Shown here: in pieces, positions 15,182-22,082 of the stretch
How the letters are laid out: each line of letters begins with the position of its first letter
Position numbering within the stretch: the first letter of the stretch is position 1
Source of the DNA: Oscillospiraceae bacterium
GTDB taxonomy: Bacteria > Bacillota > Clostridia > Oscillospirales > Oscillospiraceae
Length of the DNA: 39,502 nt
Assembly: GCA_017548065.1 (NCBI GenBank)
Contig: JAFYNQ010000099.1
Location: 1 to 39,502 of the forward strand
Direction: 5' to 3'
The notes under the pieces: model-generated
What the model saw: only the letters and a program-made list of their open reading frames with translations
What the model was told of the DNA's origin: nothing
Database searches by the model: none
Position numbers and translations under genes: made by a program

Positions 15182-16084
15182 TTAAAATTCTTCTACAGAA
15201 AGCTTTTCCAGGATTGCTGCCAGCTTGGCATTTACCATGTCAAAGTCGGAGACCGCATCCATAAGCTCATCGTAAGCCACCTCTTTACCGGCTGCCATCA
15301 GCTCTCCTGCAAGGTCCGCTACCTCCTGGGCATGGGCATCATTGTGGGTAACCAGGTATTTCATCATGACCAGCAGTTCTTCCAGGGGTGTTGCGTTTTC
15401 CCGGGGCGCATGGTCATGGGCCTCGTCCCCGTGGGTGTGGCAATGGGTCAGCCCACCGTGAGAATGGGTGGCGCCGCCGTGGGAGTGCGCCAGCACGTCC
15501 CGTTTCACACCGCTGACCTGGTACATATGGCGGTTGGAGATCACCACCTCCACGTCAAAGTGGGCATCAAATATCCGCTTCAGACTTTCGGCTGTCATCA
15601 GGCCGTTGGAAACCTTGCTGGCAGCGCCGCTGTGGTGACCGTCAATAGCCTCACGACTCATGCCGTGGGCAACGGTCAGCCGTCCGTCCTCCTTCAAAAG
15701 ACCTGCCAGGATCTTGATCAGTCTCTTGGGGTAAGGAAAATGAGGGAAGGCATTGTACACCACAATGCGGTCAAACTTCCGGTCAAAGGCATATTCCTCC
15801 ACATCACCGCAAATCACGGTGACCTTTTCCGTATCCGCATACTTCTGCGCTGCGATCTTTGCCATTTCCGGGGCAATGTCAATGCCGGTTACGGAAGCCA
15901 CACCTCTTTGCAAATAGTAATCAAACATCACGCCGGTGCCGCAGGCCACATCCAGCACATCCATGTCCTGCCCAACCTCGGCATTATCCAGTATTCTGCC
16001 AATAATGACATCGCTTTTCACCATTTCCGCATCCCAGGTGGAAGCGCGGCGGTCAAAAAATTCGATGACGTCTTTTTTCTCCAT
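15182..16084 (-). CDS. Class I SAM-dependent methyltransferase with histidine-rich metal-binding insert
   Basis: 300 aa. The N-terminal Rossmann methyltransferase has FFDRRASTWD, motif I VLDVACGTGVMFDYY (43-57), TGIDIAPEM, CGDVEEYAF and VVYNAFPHFPYP. Residues 200-225 carry nine histidines and a cysteine in a Gly/Thr-spaced stretch (HSHGG, HSHGG, HCHTHGDEAHDH), a likely site for Ni, Co, Zn or Cu ions. A helical C-terminal domain (about 230-300) follows. It is the last gene of the FecBCD-type importer operon, 52 bases after the binding-protein gene. The context suggests it acts on, or is governed by, the imported metal or chelate. The methyl acceptor is unknown. Confidence 0.85.
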   Translation of the reverse strand: MEKKDVIEFFDRRASTWDAEMVKSDVIIGRILDNAEVGQDMDVLDVACGTGVMFDYYLQRGVASVTGIDIAPEMAKIAAQKYADTEKVTVICGDVEEYAFDRKFDRIVVYNAFPHFPYPKRLIKILAGLLKEDGRLTVAHGMSREAIDGHHSGAASKVSNGLMTAESLKRIFDAHFDVEVVISNRHMYQVSGVKRDVLAHSHGGATHSHGGLTHCHTHGDEAHDHAPRENATPLEELLVMMKYLVTHNDAHAQEVADLAGELMAAGKEVAYDELMDAVSDFDMVNAKLAAILEKLSVEEF

Positions 16085-16136
16085 AGTTTCTCTCCTTGGA
16101 AGGTTTTCTATAGCATATCACATTTTATGCCTTTCT

Positions 16137-17321
16137 TCAAGAAAAGAATGTAGCTGTGTCAATCTTTTGGTAGCCGCCAAAGCTGGAGGGGCAAGCAAAG
16201 ATATCCTCTGCCAGAGCAACACCTAGGAACATCTTTGTAATCTCGTTTGTCTTCTCTGTCATATCCACATCTGCAAAAGCCTCAGGATAGACGCTCTTGG
16301 CAATAAACCAGGTGTTGATCAGGGCGATCTCGTAGTTGGTGTAGTAGGCATTGTATGCCATCTCCAGGTATACCTCACCCTCCTGCCATGCCTTGCAGGT
16401 GTCAAACATGGTCTTATCCTCTGCATAGAGGGGCTTGATGTTCTTAACTGCCGCAGCATCCAAGATAATAATATCCATCTCTGCGCCCAGCTCCACGAAC
16501 TTTTCTTCCTCAATGGGCCCCACACCCTGGATGCCCAGCCCGGAGACCACATTCTTAACACCTGCCACACGGAAGGAGCTGTAGTTTTCAGCGGTCATCA
16601 GGTGATCGGTGGTACCCCAGTTACCCAAGCCGCAAATGTACACAGAAGGCTTCTCCTCTTCGGGAATGTCTGCCACAGCAGCTTCAATGGCAGCCTGCTG
16701 CTCCTTCACGAAGGTGACCAGCTGCTGTGCCTTCTCCTCTTCAGCAAAGATCTTGCCCAGCAGCTCCATGGAGCCGGCAAACTTGGCATCAAACACGCCG
16801 TCAGAGCCGGCAGCCAGGGTGATCACCGGGACACCCAACTGCTCCTGCAGCGCATTGCTCTTTTCCACATCCTCAAACTCGGAGATCACAATGTCCGGCT
16901 CACAGGAGAGGATCTTTTCTGCTTCTGCAGTCTGCGCCATAGGGCCACCCACACCGCAGGAGGGCAGTGTGTTGAAGGTCTCACCGAAGGCCTGCACATA
17001 AGGACGGGCAACAGAGTCAAACATCATGGGACGCTCTGTCAAAGTGGTATTGTCAATATCCTCCACACCGGAAAGGAGCGCCACATCGCCGACATAAGAA
17101 TACATACGCAGTGCGCCTGCACCAACACAAACAACGCTTTCGTAGCTGCCGGGGACAACAGTCACCTCACGGCCGATCATATCGGTAACGGTAATTTCCT
17201 TTGTTTCCGTGGATTCTGTGGTCGGCGCCCCGGTAGTGGTTTCCGGCTGGGCGGTCGTACCGCAAGCGCACAGAGACAGCAGCATGCACGCTGCAAGAAG
17301 GAATGCAATCAGTTTTTTCAT
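16137..17321 (-). CDS. FecB/FepB-type periplasmic-binding lipoprotein (metal or metal-chelate)
   Basis: 394 aa. The lipoprotein signal MKKLIAFLLAACMLLSLCAC ends with C20, then a Thr/Glu-rich linker (TTTGAPTTESTETKE). The binding domain starts ITVTDMIGREVTVVPGSYE, the typical opening of PF01497 binding proteins for ferric siderophores, haem, cobalamin or metals. CEPDIVISE and the C-terminal lobe (IDIIILDAAAV-like MDIIILDAA) support it. The ribosome binding site is AAAGGAAG. It lies downstream of the ATPase gene, after a strong hairpin, so its expression may be set apart from the permease genes. No diagnostic residue tells the ligand. Confidence 0.9.
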   Translation of the reverse strand: MKKLIAFLLAACMLLSLCACGTTAQPETTTGAPTTESTETKEITVTDMIGREVTVVPGSYESVVCVGAGALRMYSYVGDVALLSGVEDIDNTTLTERPMMFDSVARPYVQAFGETFNTLPSCGVGGPMAQTAEAEKILSCEPDIVISEFEDVEKSNALQEQLGVPVITLAAGSDGVFDAKFAGSMELLGKIFAEEEKAQQLVTFVKEQQAAIEAAVADIPEEEKPSVYICGLGNWGTTDHLMTAENYSSFRVAGVKNVVSGLGIQGVGPIEEEKFVELGAEMDIIILDAAAVKNIKPLYAEDKTMFDTCKAWQEGEVYLEMAYNAYYTNYEIALINTWFIAKSVYPEAFADVDMTEKTNEITKMFLGVALAEDIFACPSSFGGYQKIDTATFFS

Positions 17322-17354
17322 TTTGGATTCTTCCTTTCTTTATGTTATACCTGC

Positions 17355-17396
17355 ATTATACAAAAACTCCCCCAGGGGCGGAAGCCCCCTGGGGGG
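17355..17396 (-). promoter_or_regulatory. GC hairpin with C/G palindrome and TATAAT between ATPase and binding-protein genes
   Basis: On the plus strand CCCCCAGGGGC (17369-17379) and GCCCCCTGGGGGG (17384-17396) form a long hairpin with a GGAA loop and one bulged C. The right arm, CCCCCTGGGGGG followed by ATGA, is nearly the same as the palindrome at 19292-19304. On the minus strand the hairpin is followed by TTTTTG and by TATAAT (17355-17360). It could be an attenuator or partial terminator, an internal promoter, or a second binding site for the same regulator. Confidence 0.55.
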
Positions 17397-17405
17397 ATGA
17401 AATTT

Positions 17406-18164
17406 TTACAAACCCTGGAGGATCACCGTTTCGCCGTCAATCTCCCGAATACGGACATCCACATCAAAGATATCCTTAATGGACTCCGGGGTGATCACTT
17501 CGTGACCGCCGGCATATTTCACCATGCCGTCCTTCATAAGAAAAAATCGGTCGCCAAATTCCAGCGCCTGGTTCAGGTCATGCAAGGAGGACAGAATACT
17601 GATATTCTTCTCCCTTGCCAGGTGTCTTGCCTCCTCAATGATCAGCCGCTCGTTGGCAATATCCAGGTTGCCGGTGGGCTCGTCAAAGATCATCAGCTTC
17701 GGCTCCTGGGCCATAGCTCTTGCAATGGCGATTTTCTGCTTTTCGCCGCCGGACAGTGCCTCTGCGCTTCTGTTAGCAAAAGGCAGAAGCTGCATATCCC
17801 GAAGAATATTTTCCACCGCCTCATAGTCCTCTCTTCCGGCCTTCATGCCGAAATAAGAAACACGTCCCATGAGCACAGAATCAAACACCGTCAGGTCTCC
17901 GAAATGGATATGCTGCGGCACATAGGCGATCCGTCTTGCCCGCTCTCTCCGGGGCAGCTTCAGCAGGTTTTCACCCTCAAAGGTGATACTGTCGCCACAA
18001 GGCTTCTCAATGCCCAGAATGTTTTTAAACAGCGTTGTCTTGCCGGAGCCGTTTTTGCCCAGCAGGATGCCGATCTGCCCCTGCTGCAGTTCCAGGGAAG
18101 CGCCGTTCAGTACGGGCTCGCTGTTTTTTCCGTAAGAAAATTGAAGCTTCTCTACTTTCAGCAT
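17406..18164 (-). CDS. FecE-type ABC transporter ATP-binding protein
   Basis: A 252-aa ABC ATPase. Walker A is GKNGSGKTT (about 36-44), the Q-loop AYVPQH, the signature LSGGEKQKIAIARA, Walker B LMIFDEP and the switch histidine SSLHD. The spacing and AYVPQ with FTVFDSVLMGR-like LTVFDSVLMGR fit the iron-chelate/cobalamin importer group. It energises the membrane permease encoded just upstream, with which it overlaps by 7 bases, so the two are translationally coupled. Confidence 0.93.
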   Translation of the reverse strand: MLKVEKLQFSYGKNSEPVLNGASLELQQGQIGILLGKNGSGKTTLFKNILGIEKPCGDSITFEGENLLKLPRRERARRIAYVPQHIHFGDLTVFDSVLMGRVSYFGMKAGREDYEAVENILRDMQLLPFANRSAEALSGGEKQKIAIARAMAQEPKLMIFDEPTGNLDIANERLIIEEARHLAREKNISILSSLHDLNQALEFGDRFFLMKDGMVKYAGGHEVITPESIKDIFDVDVRIREIDGETVILQGL

Positions 18165-19225
18165 CCGTGGCTCTCCTTTTTGCTAAAGATAATGGCAATA
18201 AAGAACGGTGCGCCCAGCAGAGAGGTGATGGCACCCACCGGCAATGCCGAGCCGCTGCCCATGCTTCGGGAGAAGGTGTCTGCCAACAGCAAAAGCAAGC
18301 TGCCCATAAGGCAGGAGACGGGAATGGTGACACGATGATCCTGTCCCAGCAGCTTCTTTGTCACATGGGGACAGATAATACCCACGAAGCCGATCACACC
18401 CAGGAAGGACACGCAAGCTGCTGTGATCACAGATGCCAGCAGCAGCGTCACAAAACGCAGACCCTCCACGTTGATGCCCATGGTTTTGGCTGTGGCTTCA
18501 CCGCTTAAAAGGGCATTGTATTTCCATGCCATAAGCCAGAAGAATACAGTACCTGCCAGCACCACCGCAAACATAATGGCATCCGTCCGATAAGTAGCAC
18601 GTCCCAGGTCACCGAAGCTCCAGATTACCGCTGCGGACAGCCCCACATCCGTGGCATAAAACTGCAAAATGGTCGTTGCCGCTGTCCACACTGCGCCGAT
18701 GGCCATGCCGGACAGCACCACCACATTGGGTGAGAAGGAACGCACAGTACACAGCCCCAAAATCAGAAGCACGGAAATCGCAGAAAAGGCAAATGCCAGC
18801 ACAGAGGTAGCATAGGGATTTGCGCCCACGTCAAAGCTTTGGATATTATTACCGGTGGTGAGAAAACCGCCGGCGAAAGCGATAATGGAAAGATTTGCGC
18901 CAAACACCGCCGCATTGGACACGCCCAATGTGGAGGGAGATGCCATGCCGTTATTCAGCGTGGTCTGCATCACAAGACCTGCCACAGAAAGACCTGCACC
19001 GGCGATCATGGCTGCCAGCACTCTGGGGAATCGGATCTTCCAGATAATGCGACTCTGGGCAGCGCTGCCTCTGCCGGCAAGGGCTTCCAGCGCTTCTGCA
19101 AAGCGCATGTTGGAGGAGCCAACAAAAAGGCACACAAAACCAACCAGGAAGACCGCCACCAGCATAGCGATGATAATGCCGGCATTTCTTCTGTTTTTCT
19201 TTTTCAGCTGTTCTATATGATCCAT
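18158..19225 (-). CDS. FecCD/BtuC-type ABC transporter permease
   Basis: A 355-aa polytopic protein with about ten membrane helices. Family motifs are RFPRVLAAMIAGAGLSVAGLVMQ near residue 70, the NGMASPSTLGVSNAAVFGA segment, and FVGIICPHVTKKLLG, the PH loop that contacts the ATPase. It carries iron-siderophore, haem, cobalamin or a related chelate across the membrane. It is the first gene of the operon, starting 38 bases after its -10 box with AGGGAGAA as ribosome binding site. That distance leaves no room for a cobalamin riboswitch, and control by a metal sensor at the adjoining palindrome is a better guess. Confidence 0.92.
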   Translation of the reverse strand: MDHIEQLKKKNRRNAGIIIAMLVAVFLVGFVCLFVGSSNMRFAEALEALAGRGSAAQSRIIWKIRFPRVLAAMIAGAGLSVAGLVMQTTLNNGMASPSTLGVSNAAVFGANLSIIAFAGGFLTTGNNIQSFDVGANPYATSVLAFAFSAISVLLILGLCTVRSFSPNVVVLSGMAIGAVWTAATTILQFYATDVGLSAAVIWSFGDLGRATYRTDAIMFAVVLAGTVFFWLMAWKYNALLSGEATAKTMGINVEGLRFVTLLLASVITAACVSFLGVIGFVGIICPHVTKKLLGQDHRVTIPVSCLMGSLLLLLADTFSRSMGSGSALPVGAITSLLGAPFFIAIIFSKKESHGC

Positions 19226-19262
19226 GGAGTTTTCTCCCTATACTCGCAACATTAACTTTGGT

Positions 19263-19291
19263 ATTATAGCATTTTTGCCGTTGCTATGTAA
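19263..19291 (-). promoter_or_regulatory. Promoter of the metal-importer operon
   Basis: On the minus strand TTACAT (19286-19291), 17 bases, TATAAT (19263-19268). The upstream edge of the -35 box touches the C/G palindrome at 19292. Confidence 0.75.
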
Positions 19292-19304
19292 CCCCCCTGG
19301 GGGG
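19292..19304. promoter_or_regulatory. Candidate operator, CCCCCC-T-GGGGGG palindrome
   Basis: A perfect 6+1+6 C/G inverted repeat flanked by AT-rich sequence (TAA on one side, ATGATATTT on the other) abuts the -35 box. CsoR/RcnR-family sensors of Cu, Ni or Co are known to bind G/C-tract inverted repeats of this kind in AT-rich flanks. A near copy sits upstream of the binding-protein gene at 17385-17396. No regulator gene of that family is in the window, so the link is inferred from the site alone. Confidence 0.5.
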
Positions 19305-19333
19305 ATGATATTTCTGCTTTATCATGCCGGTGC

Positions 19334-19362
19334 TTGATTTCTTTGGGCAGATACTGTATAAT
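19334..19362 (+). promoter_or_regulatory. Promoter of the 50-aa membrane protein gene
   Basis: TTGATT (19334-19339), 17 bases, TATAAT (19357-19362), 32 bases before the GTG start at 19395. Confidence 0.7.
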
Positions 19363-19394
19363 TTTATTATATTATCAGGAAACGGGGTGTTCTC

Positions 19395-19547
19395 GTGAAA
19401 AATCCATTGTCTGCTTCTAAGAAAAAGCGTCCCCAGGTGATTCAGGAGATCGCCCTTTGGGTGGCACTGATCATGAGTGTTGTTCATCTGATCAACGCCA
19501 TCACCGAGATTCTGAAATACCGAAACAAGAAAAACACAGAAAACTAA
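19395..19547 (+). CDS. Small 50-aa single-helix membrane protein, unrecognised
   Basis: A GTG-started frame encodes a basic N-terminus (MKNPLSASKKKRPQ), one hydrophobic helix (EIALWVALIMSVVHLINAI) and a charged tail (LKYRNKKNTEN). A well-placed promoter and a following hairpin support a real gene, though the ribosome binding site (ACGGGGTG) is weak. I do not recognise the family. It is divergent from the metal importer, with only about 30 bases between the importer operator and this promoter, so joint control is possible. Confidence 0.55.
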   Translation: MKNPLSASKKKRPQVIQEIALWVALIMSVVHLINAITEILKYRNKKNTEN

Positions 19548-19549
19548 AC

Positions 19550-19582
19550 GCCCCCGACGGATCTGCCAGGATCTCCGGGGGC
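19550..19582 (+). terminator. Hairpin after the 50-aa gene
   Basis: GCCCCCG and CGGGGGC form the outer stem and GATC/GATC an inner pair. Only ATTTCTG follows, so it is a weak terminator at best. Confidence 0.5.
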
Positions 19583-19583
19583 A

Positions 19584-19820
19584 TTTCTGCTGTACCGTTT
19601 CCTTGGTATTCTCACCAACAAGGCTGTCAAGGCAGACAGTGCCACCGGCTACGGTGTGGAAACAGAACTTGGGATTCTCATGGTGGGAGACATTGCCATC
19701 TCCCTGATTCCCGGCGAGATCTTCCCGGAACTGGTCAGCGGACTGTTTTACGGCGATGCCAATTACGGTGTCACCAATCCCCCACAACCGTCTGAAGTAG
19801 CTGTAAAAGCTTTGGACTAA
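19584..19820 (+). pseudogene. 3' remnant of a larger gene, possibly ceramidase-like
   Basis: The frame from 19548 to the TAA at 19818-19820 is open but has no plausible start or ribosome binding site. It reads as a protein C-terminus: LLYRFLGILTNKAVKADSA, then ETELGILMVGDIAISLIPGE followed by IFPELVSG. The pattern GDIAxxxxPGExFPEL resembles the end of the neutral/alkaline ceramidase-like family. The beginning of the gene is gone and the 50-aa gene with its hairpin lies directly upstream, so this is read as a truncated relic. The family assignment rests on one short motif. Confidence 0.5.
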
Positions 19821-19827
19821 ATAAAAG

Positions 19828-19860
19828 CACGGGTAGCACCGTTGGTAGCTACCCGTGTTT
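19828..19860. terminator. Bidirectional terminator between remnant and antiporter gene
   Basis: CACGGGTAGC and GCTACCCGTG form a perfect 10-bp stem with a 10-base loop; TTTATTATCTTTT follows on the plus strand and TTTTATT on the minus strand. Confidence 0.8.
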
Positions 19861-19868
19861 ATTATCTT

Positions 19869-20909
19869 TTATACGATTTTCAATGCGATCAGCACCTGCA
19901 AGGTGACAAAGGCAGCATAGATAGCCAGCAGAGAGATGCCCTGCCAGCGGCGGAGCTTACCCTTGAACAAGGTGGGCAATGTCATCAATGCCATCACACC
20001 AACCATCAGGGGAATCTCAATCAGCTGGGAGGTATTGTAGCCCAGTAGCTTGCTGCCTTCCGGGATCACAAAGGGGGAAATAGTAACAGCCGTACCGGAA
20101 ACCAGTACCAAGTTGAAAATATTCGCACCAATGATATTACCCAAAGACAATGCGCCATGTCCCTTCATGAGAGCGGTAACTGCGGTTACCAGTTCCGGCA
20201 GGGATGTGCAAAGCGCAACGATGGTAACACCCACGACCTCAGTGGGGATGCCGGCCATGGTTGCCAGAGACACAGAAGAGCCTTCCAGCATATCTGCGCC
20301 GATGGCGATCAGGGCAGCGCTGACAATCAGCACAATGAGATCCACCAGGAGGGACTTACTCTTGCCTTCCTCTTCCTCTTCTTCATCATGGGACTCTGTG
20401 GGATTCTTGAAGCCCTTGTAGATGGTCATGGCCATGTAGGCTGCAAACACCAGCAGCATCACGATGCCCATCCATCTGTCAAAACGGCCGAAGATGTATG
20501 CGGCAACCACGTAAATGGCAGCAGCGCCAAAGAAGAACACCACCGGGGTCACCACTGCTTTCCGATCAACGGGAGCAGGCCGGATGGCAATGGTCAAGGC
20601 TGCGATCAGTGCAGTATTGCAAATGATAGAGCCGATGGCGTTGCCGTAAGCGATTGCGCCGTTGCTGTTGACCGCTGCGGTAACAGAGACCATCACCTCG
20701 GGAAGGGTTGTGCCGATGGACACAACCGTAGCGCCGATAATGATTTCCGGCACTTTAAACTTTTTGGCAATATCCACTGCGCTGTCCACAAACCAGTCGC
20801 CGCCCTTGATGAGTAAAACAACACCGACCGCAAACAGCAGCAAAGAGCCCCACAGGCCATCTGTCAGCCCGTTATACCAGGCAAAAAATTGTTCAAACAT
20901 GTTTTCCAT
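19869..20909 (-). CDS. Calcium/sodium antiporter, CaCA superfamily (YrbG-like)
   Basis: 346 aa with about ten membrane helices in two inverted halves. Each half has the CaCA alpha-repeat signature: VVSIGTTLPEVMVSVTA with GNAIGSIICNT in the first, and VALCTSLPELVTAVTA with GNIIGANIFN in the second. The acidic residues in GTTLPE and CTSLPE form the cation site. A loop rich in Glu (HDEEEEEEGKSK) separates the halves. It exports Ca2+ in exchange for Na+ (or K+/H+). AAGGAG lies only 2 bases from the ATG at 20909 and 11 from the ATG at 20900, so the exact start is uncertain by three codons. Confidence 0.92.
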   Translation of the reverse strand: MENMFEQFFAWYNGLTDGLWGSLLLFAVGVVLLIKGGDWFVDSAVDIAKKFKVPEIIIGATVVSIGTTLPEVMVSVTAAVNSNGAIAYGNAIGSIICNTALIAALTIAIRPAPVDRKAVVTPVVFFFGAAAIYVVAAYIFGRFDRWMGIVMLLVFAAYMAMTIYKGFKNPTESHDEEEEEEGKSKSLLVDLIVLIVSAALIAIGADMLEGSSVSLATMAGIPTEVVGVTIVALCTSLPELVTAVTALMKGHGALSLGNIIGANIFNLVLVSGTAVTISPFVIPEGSKLLGYNTSQLIEIPLMVGVMALMTLPTLFKGKLRRWQGISLLAIYAAFVTLQVLIALKIV

Positions 20910-20937
20910 TACTCCTTATATTTGTTTTCCGTTATAC

Positions 20938-20976
20938 ATAGATGTGCTCCACCATTACATAGTGGAGCATATCTAT
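20938..20976. other. Long hairpin between antiporter gene and the TIR/tubulin-like operon
   Basis: ATAGAT-G-TGCTCCAC and GTGGAGCA-T-ATCTAT form a 15-bp stem over a 9-base loop. On the minus strand it lies 12 bases after the end of the metallopeptidase gene, but no T-run follows, so it is at most a weak terminator or an mRNA end-stabilising structure. Confidence 0.55.
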
Positions 20977-20987
20977 TGTCTTTTGCT

Positions 20988-22082
20988 TTACTCAAAAGGA
21001 TATTTATCCGGAGTAAAGGGTGTGTCCTCACAGCTCATTGCCTCACGGGTCAGAGGATACATATCCTCATACATGCAGAAGCCAATGCCATACTCATCCT
21101 GGCGGTTTCTTGTGATGTATTCCTCTCGCCTTGCCACATTGGTTTCACCGATCATGTACAAATACTGAATTTCTGCCCATTTTGCCATGCCTTCATAAAT
21201 CAAAAGGCGATTGCTCTTGGCACACTTTTTGAAATTCTTTTTGTTGTCCCAATGGGTGTACTGCCAAATATGGGTCAACTCATGTGCAAAGGTTGCGATC
21301 AAAGAAATACGGGGCGCACCATTTTCCAAAATAATGCTGTATTTCTTTCTTTTGTTGATAGCTACGCCAAGAATGAGCAGGCTCTGGGAATCCCGTGTTC
21401 CCAAAGGAGCACCGATCTTTCTCTTAAGCTTACGCTCATCCACCACCTCAATGGACACAGGAACATCAATGGTTGCGCCAAAGAAGTTGTCCAGATTGGT
21501 GATCACACGCTGGCACAGCTCTTCCATTTCCGCTTTGGACTTTACCACCGTGCTGCTGCAGGTGGTGCAACGCATGCGGCCGTCCGGCAAGCGGAAGAAC
21601 TCCACGCCTGCGATCTCGGCGCCACAATAAGAACAGTACATCTGATTGTTCTTATTTTTATCTGCATTTCGGAAGCTTTCGGCACGGTTTTTACCTTCAC
21701 GTGCCTGCCGCAGTTCACCGCCGTCAAAGCCGATCTCCTGAAGGAATGCCATGGTACCATTCAGGTCCAAAGGTGTGTTACGCTTACCCTCACGGTACTT
21801 CAGATAATACCGCTCATGATAAGGAACCTCGGGTTTTTCCTGGGCAGCCGGCTCTTCCGCAGGTGCTTCTGCAGGTGCTTCTGCAGATTCTTCCGCAGGT
21901 GCTTCCACGGGTTCTTCTGTCGGTACTTCCGTAGGTTCTTCCGCAGGCGTCTCCGCAGGCGCTTCCTCGGTTTCGGGAACGGCAGGTGCGTCAGTCTCCT
22001 GGGGCTGTTCTTCTACAACTTCTGCAACCGGAATATTTTCTTCCTGCTGCAATTCTTCGGCCTCAGTTCTTTCTTCACGCAT
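20988..22082 (-). CDS. DA1-like zinc metallopeptidase with zinc ribbon and acidic repeat N-terminus
   Basis: 364 aa. Residues 1-85 are low-complexity Pro/Glu/Ala repeats (PAEEP, EAPAE units). Four cysteines (C150, C153, C172, C175) form a zinc ribbon. H267-E-L-T-H271 in FAHELTHIWQ is an HExxH metalloprotease site, and YEGMAKWAEIQYL (E297) fits the third ligand. Zinc finger, HExxH and EG motif in this order match the C-terminal peptidase of plant DA1 proteins and their bacterial relatives. No signal peptide is seen, so it is cytoplasmic. It is the last gene of the six-gene run; its ATG overlaps the upstream gene by 8 bases. It may cleave a component of this system. Confidence 0.75.
   Translation of the reverse strand: MREERTEAEELQQEENIPVAEVVEEQPQETDAPAVPETEEAPAETPAEEPTEVPTEEPVEAPAEESAEAPAEAPAEEPAAQEKPEVPYHERYYLKYREGKRNTPLDLNGTMAFLQEIGFDGGELRQAREGKNRAESFRNADKNKNNQMYCSYCGAEIAGVEFFRLPDGRMRCTTCSSTVVKSKAEMEELCQRVITNLDNFFGATIDVPVSIEVVDERKLKRKIGAPLGTRDSQSLLILGVAINKRKKYSIILENGAPRISLIATFAHELTHIWQYTHWDNKKNFKKCAKSNRLLIYEGMAKWAEIQYLYMIGETNVARREEYITRNRQDEYGIGFCMYEDMYPLTREAMSCEDTPFTPDKYPFE

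Noticed and set aside
19226-19262. Cobalamin riboswitch before the FecCD-type permease
   Set aside because: Only about 38 bases separate the -10 box from the start codon, too short for any known cobalamin riboswitch.
19284-19787. 167-codon minus-strand frame across the small gene and the relic
   Set aside because: It runs through the importer operator, a promoter and two hairpins, and its translation has no recognisable pattern; the plus-strand reading is coherent.
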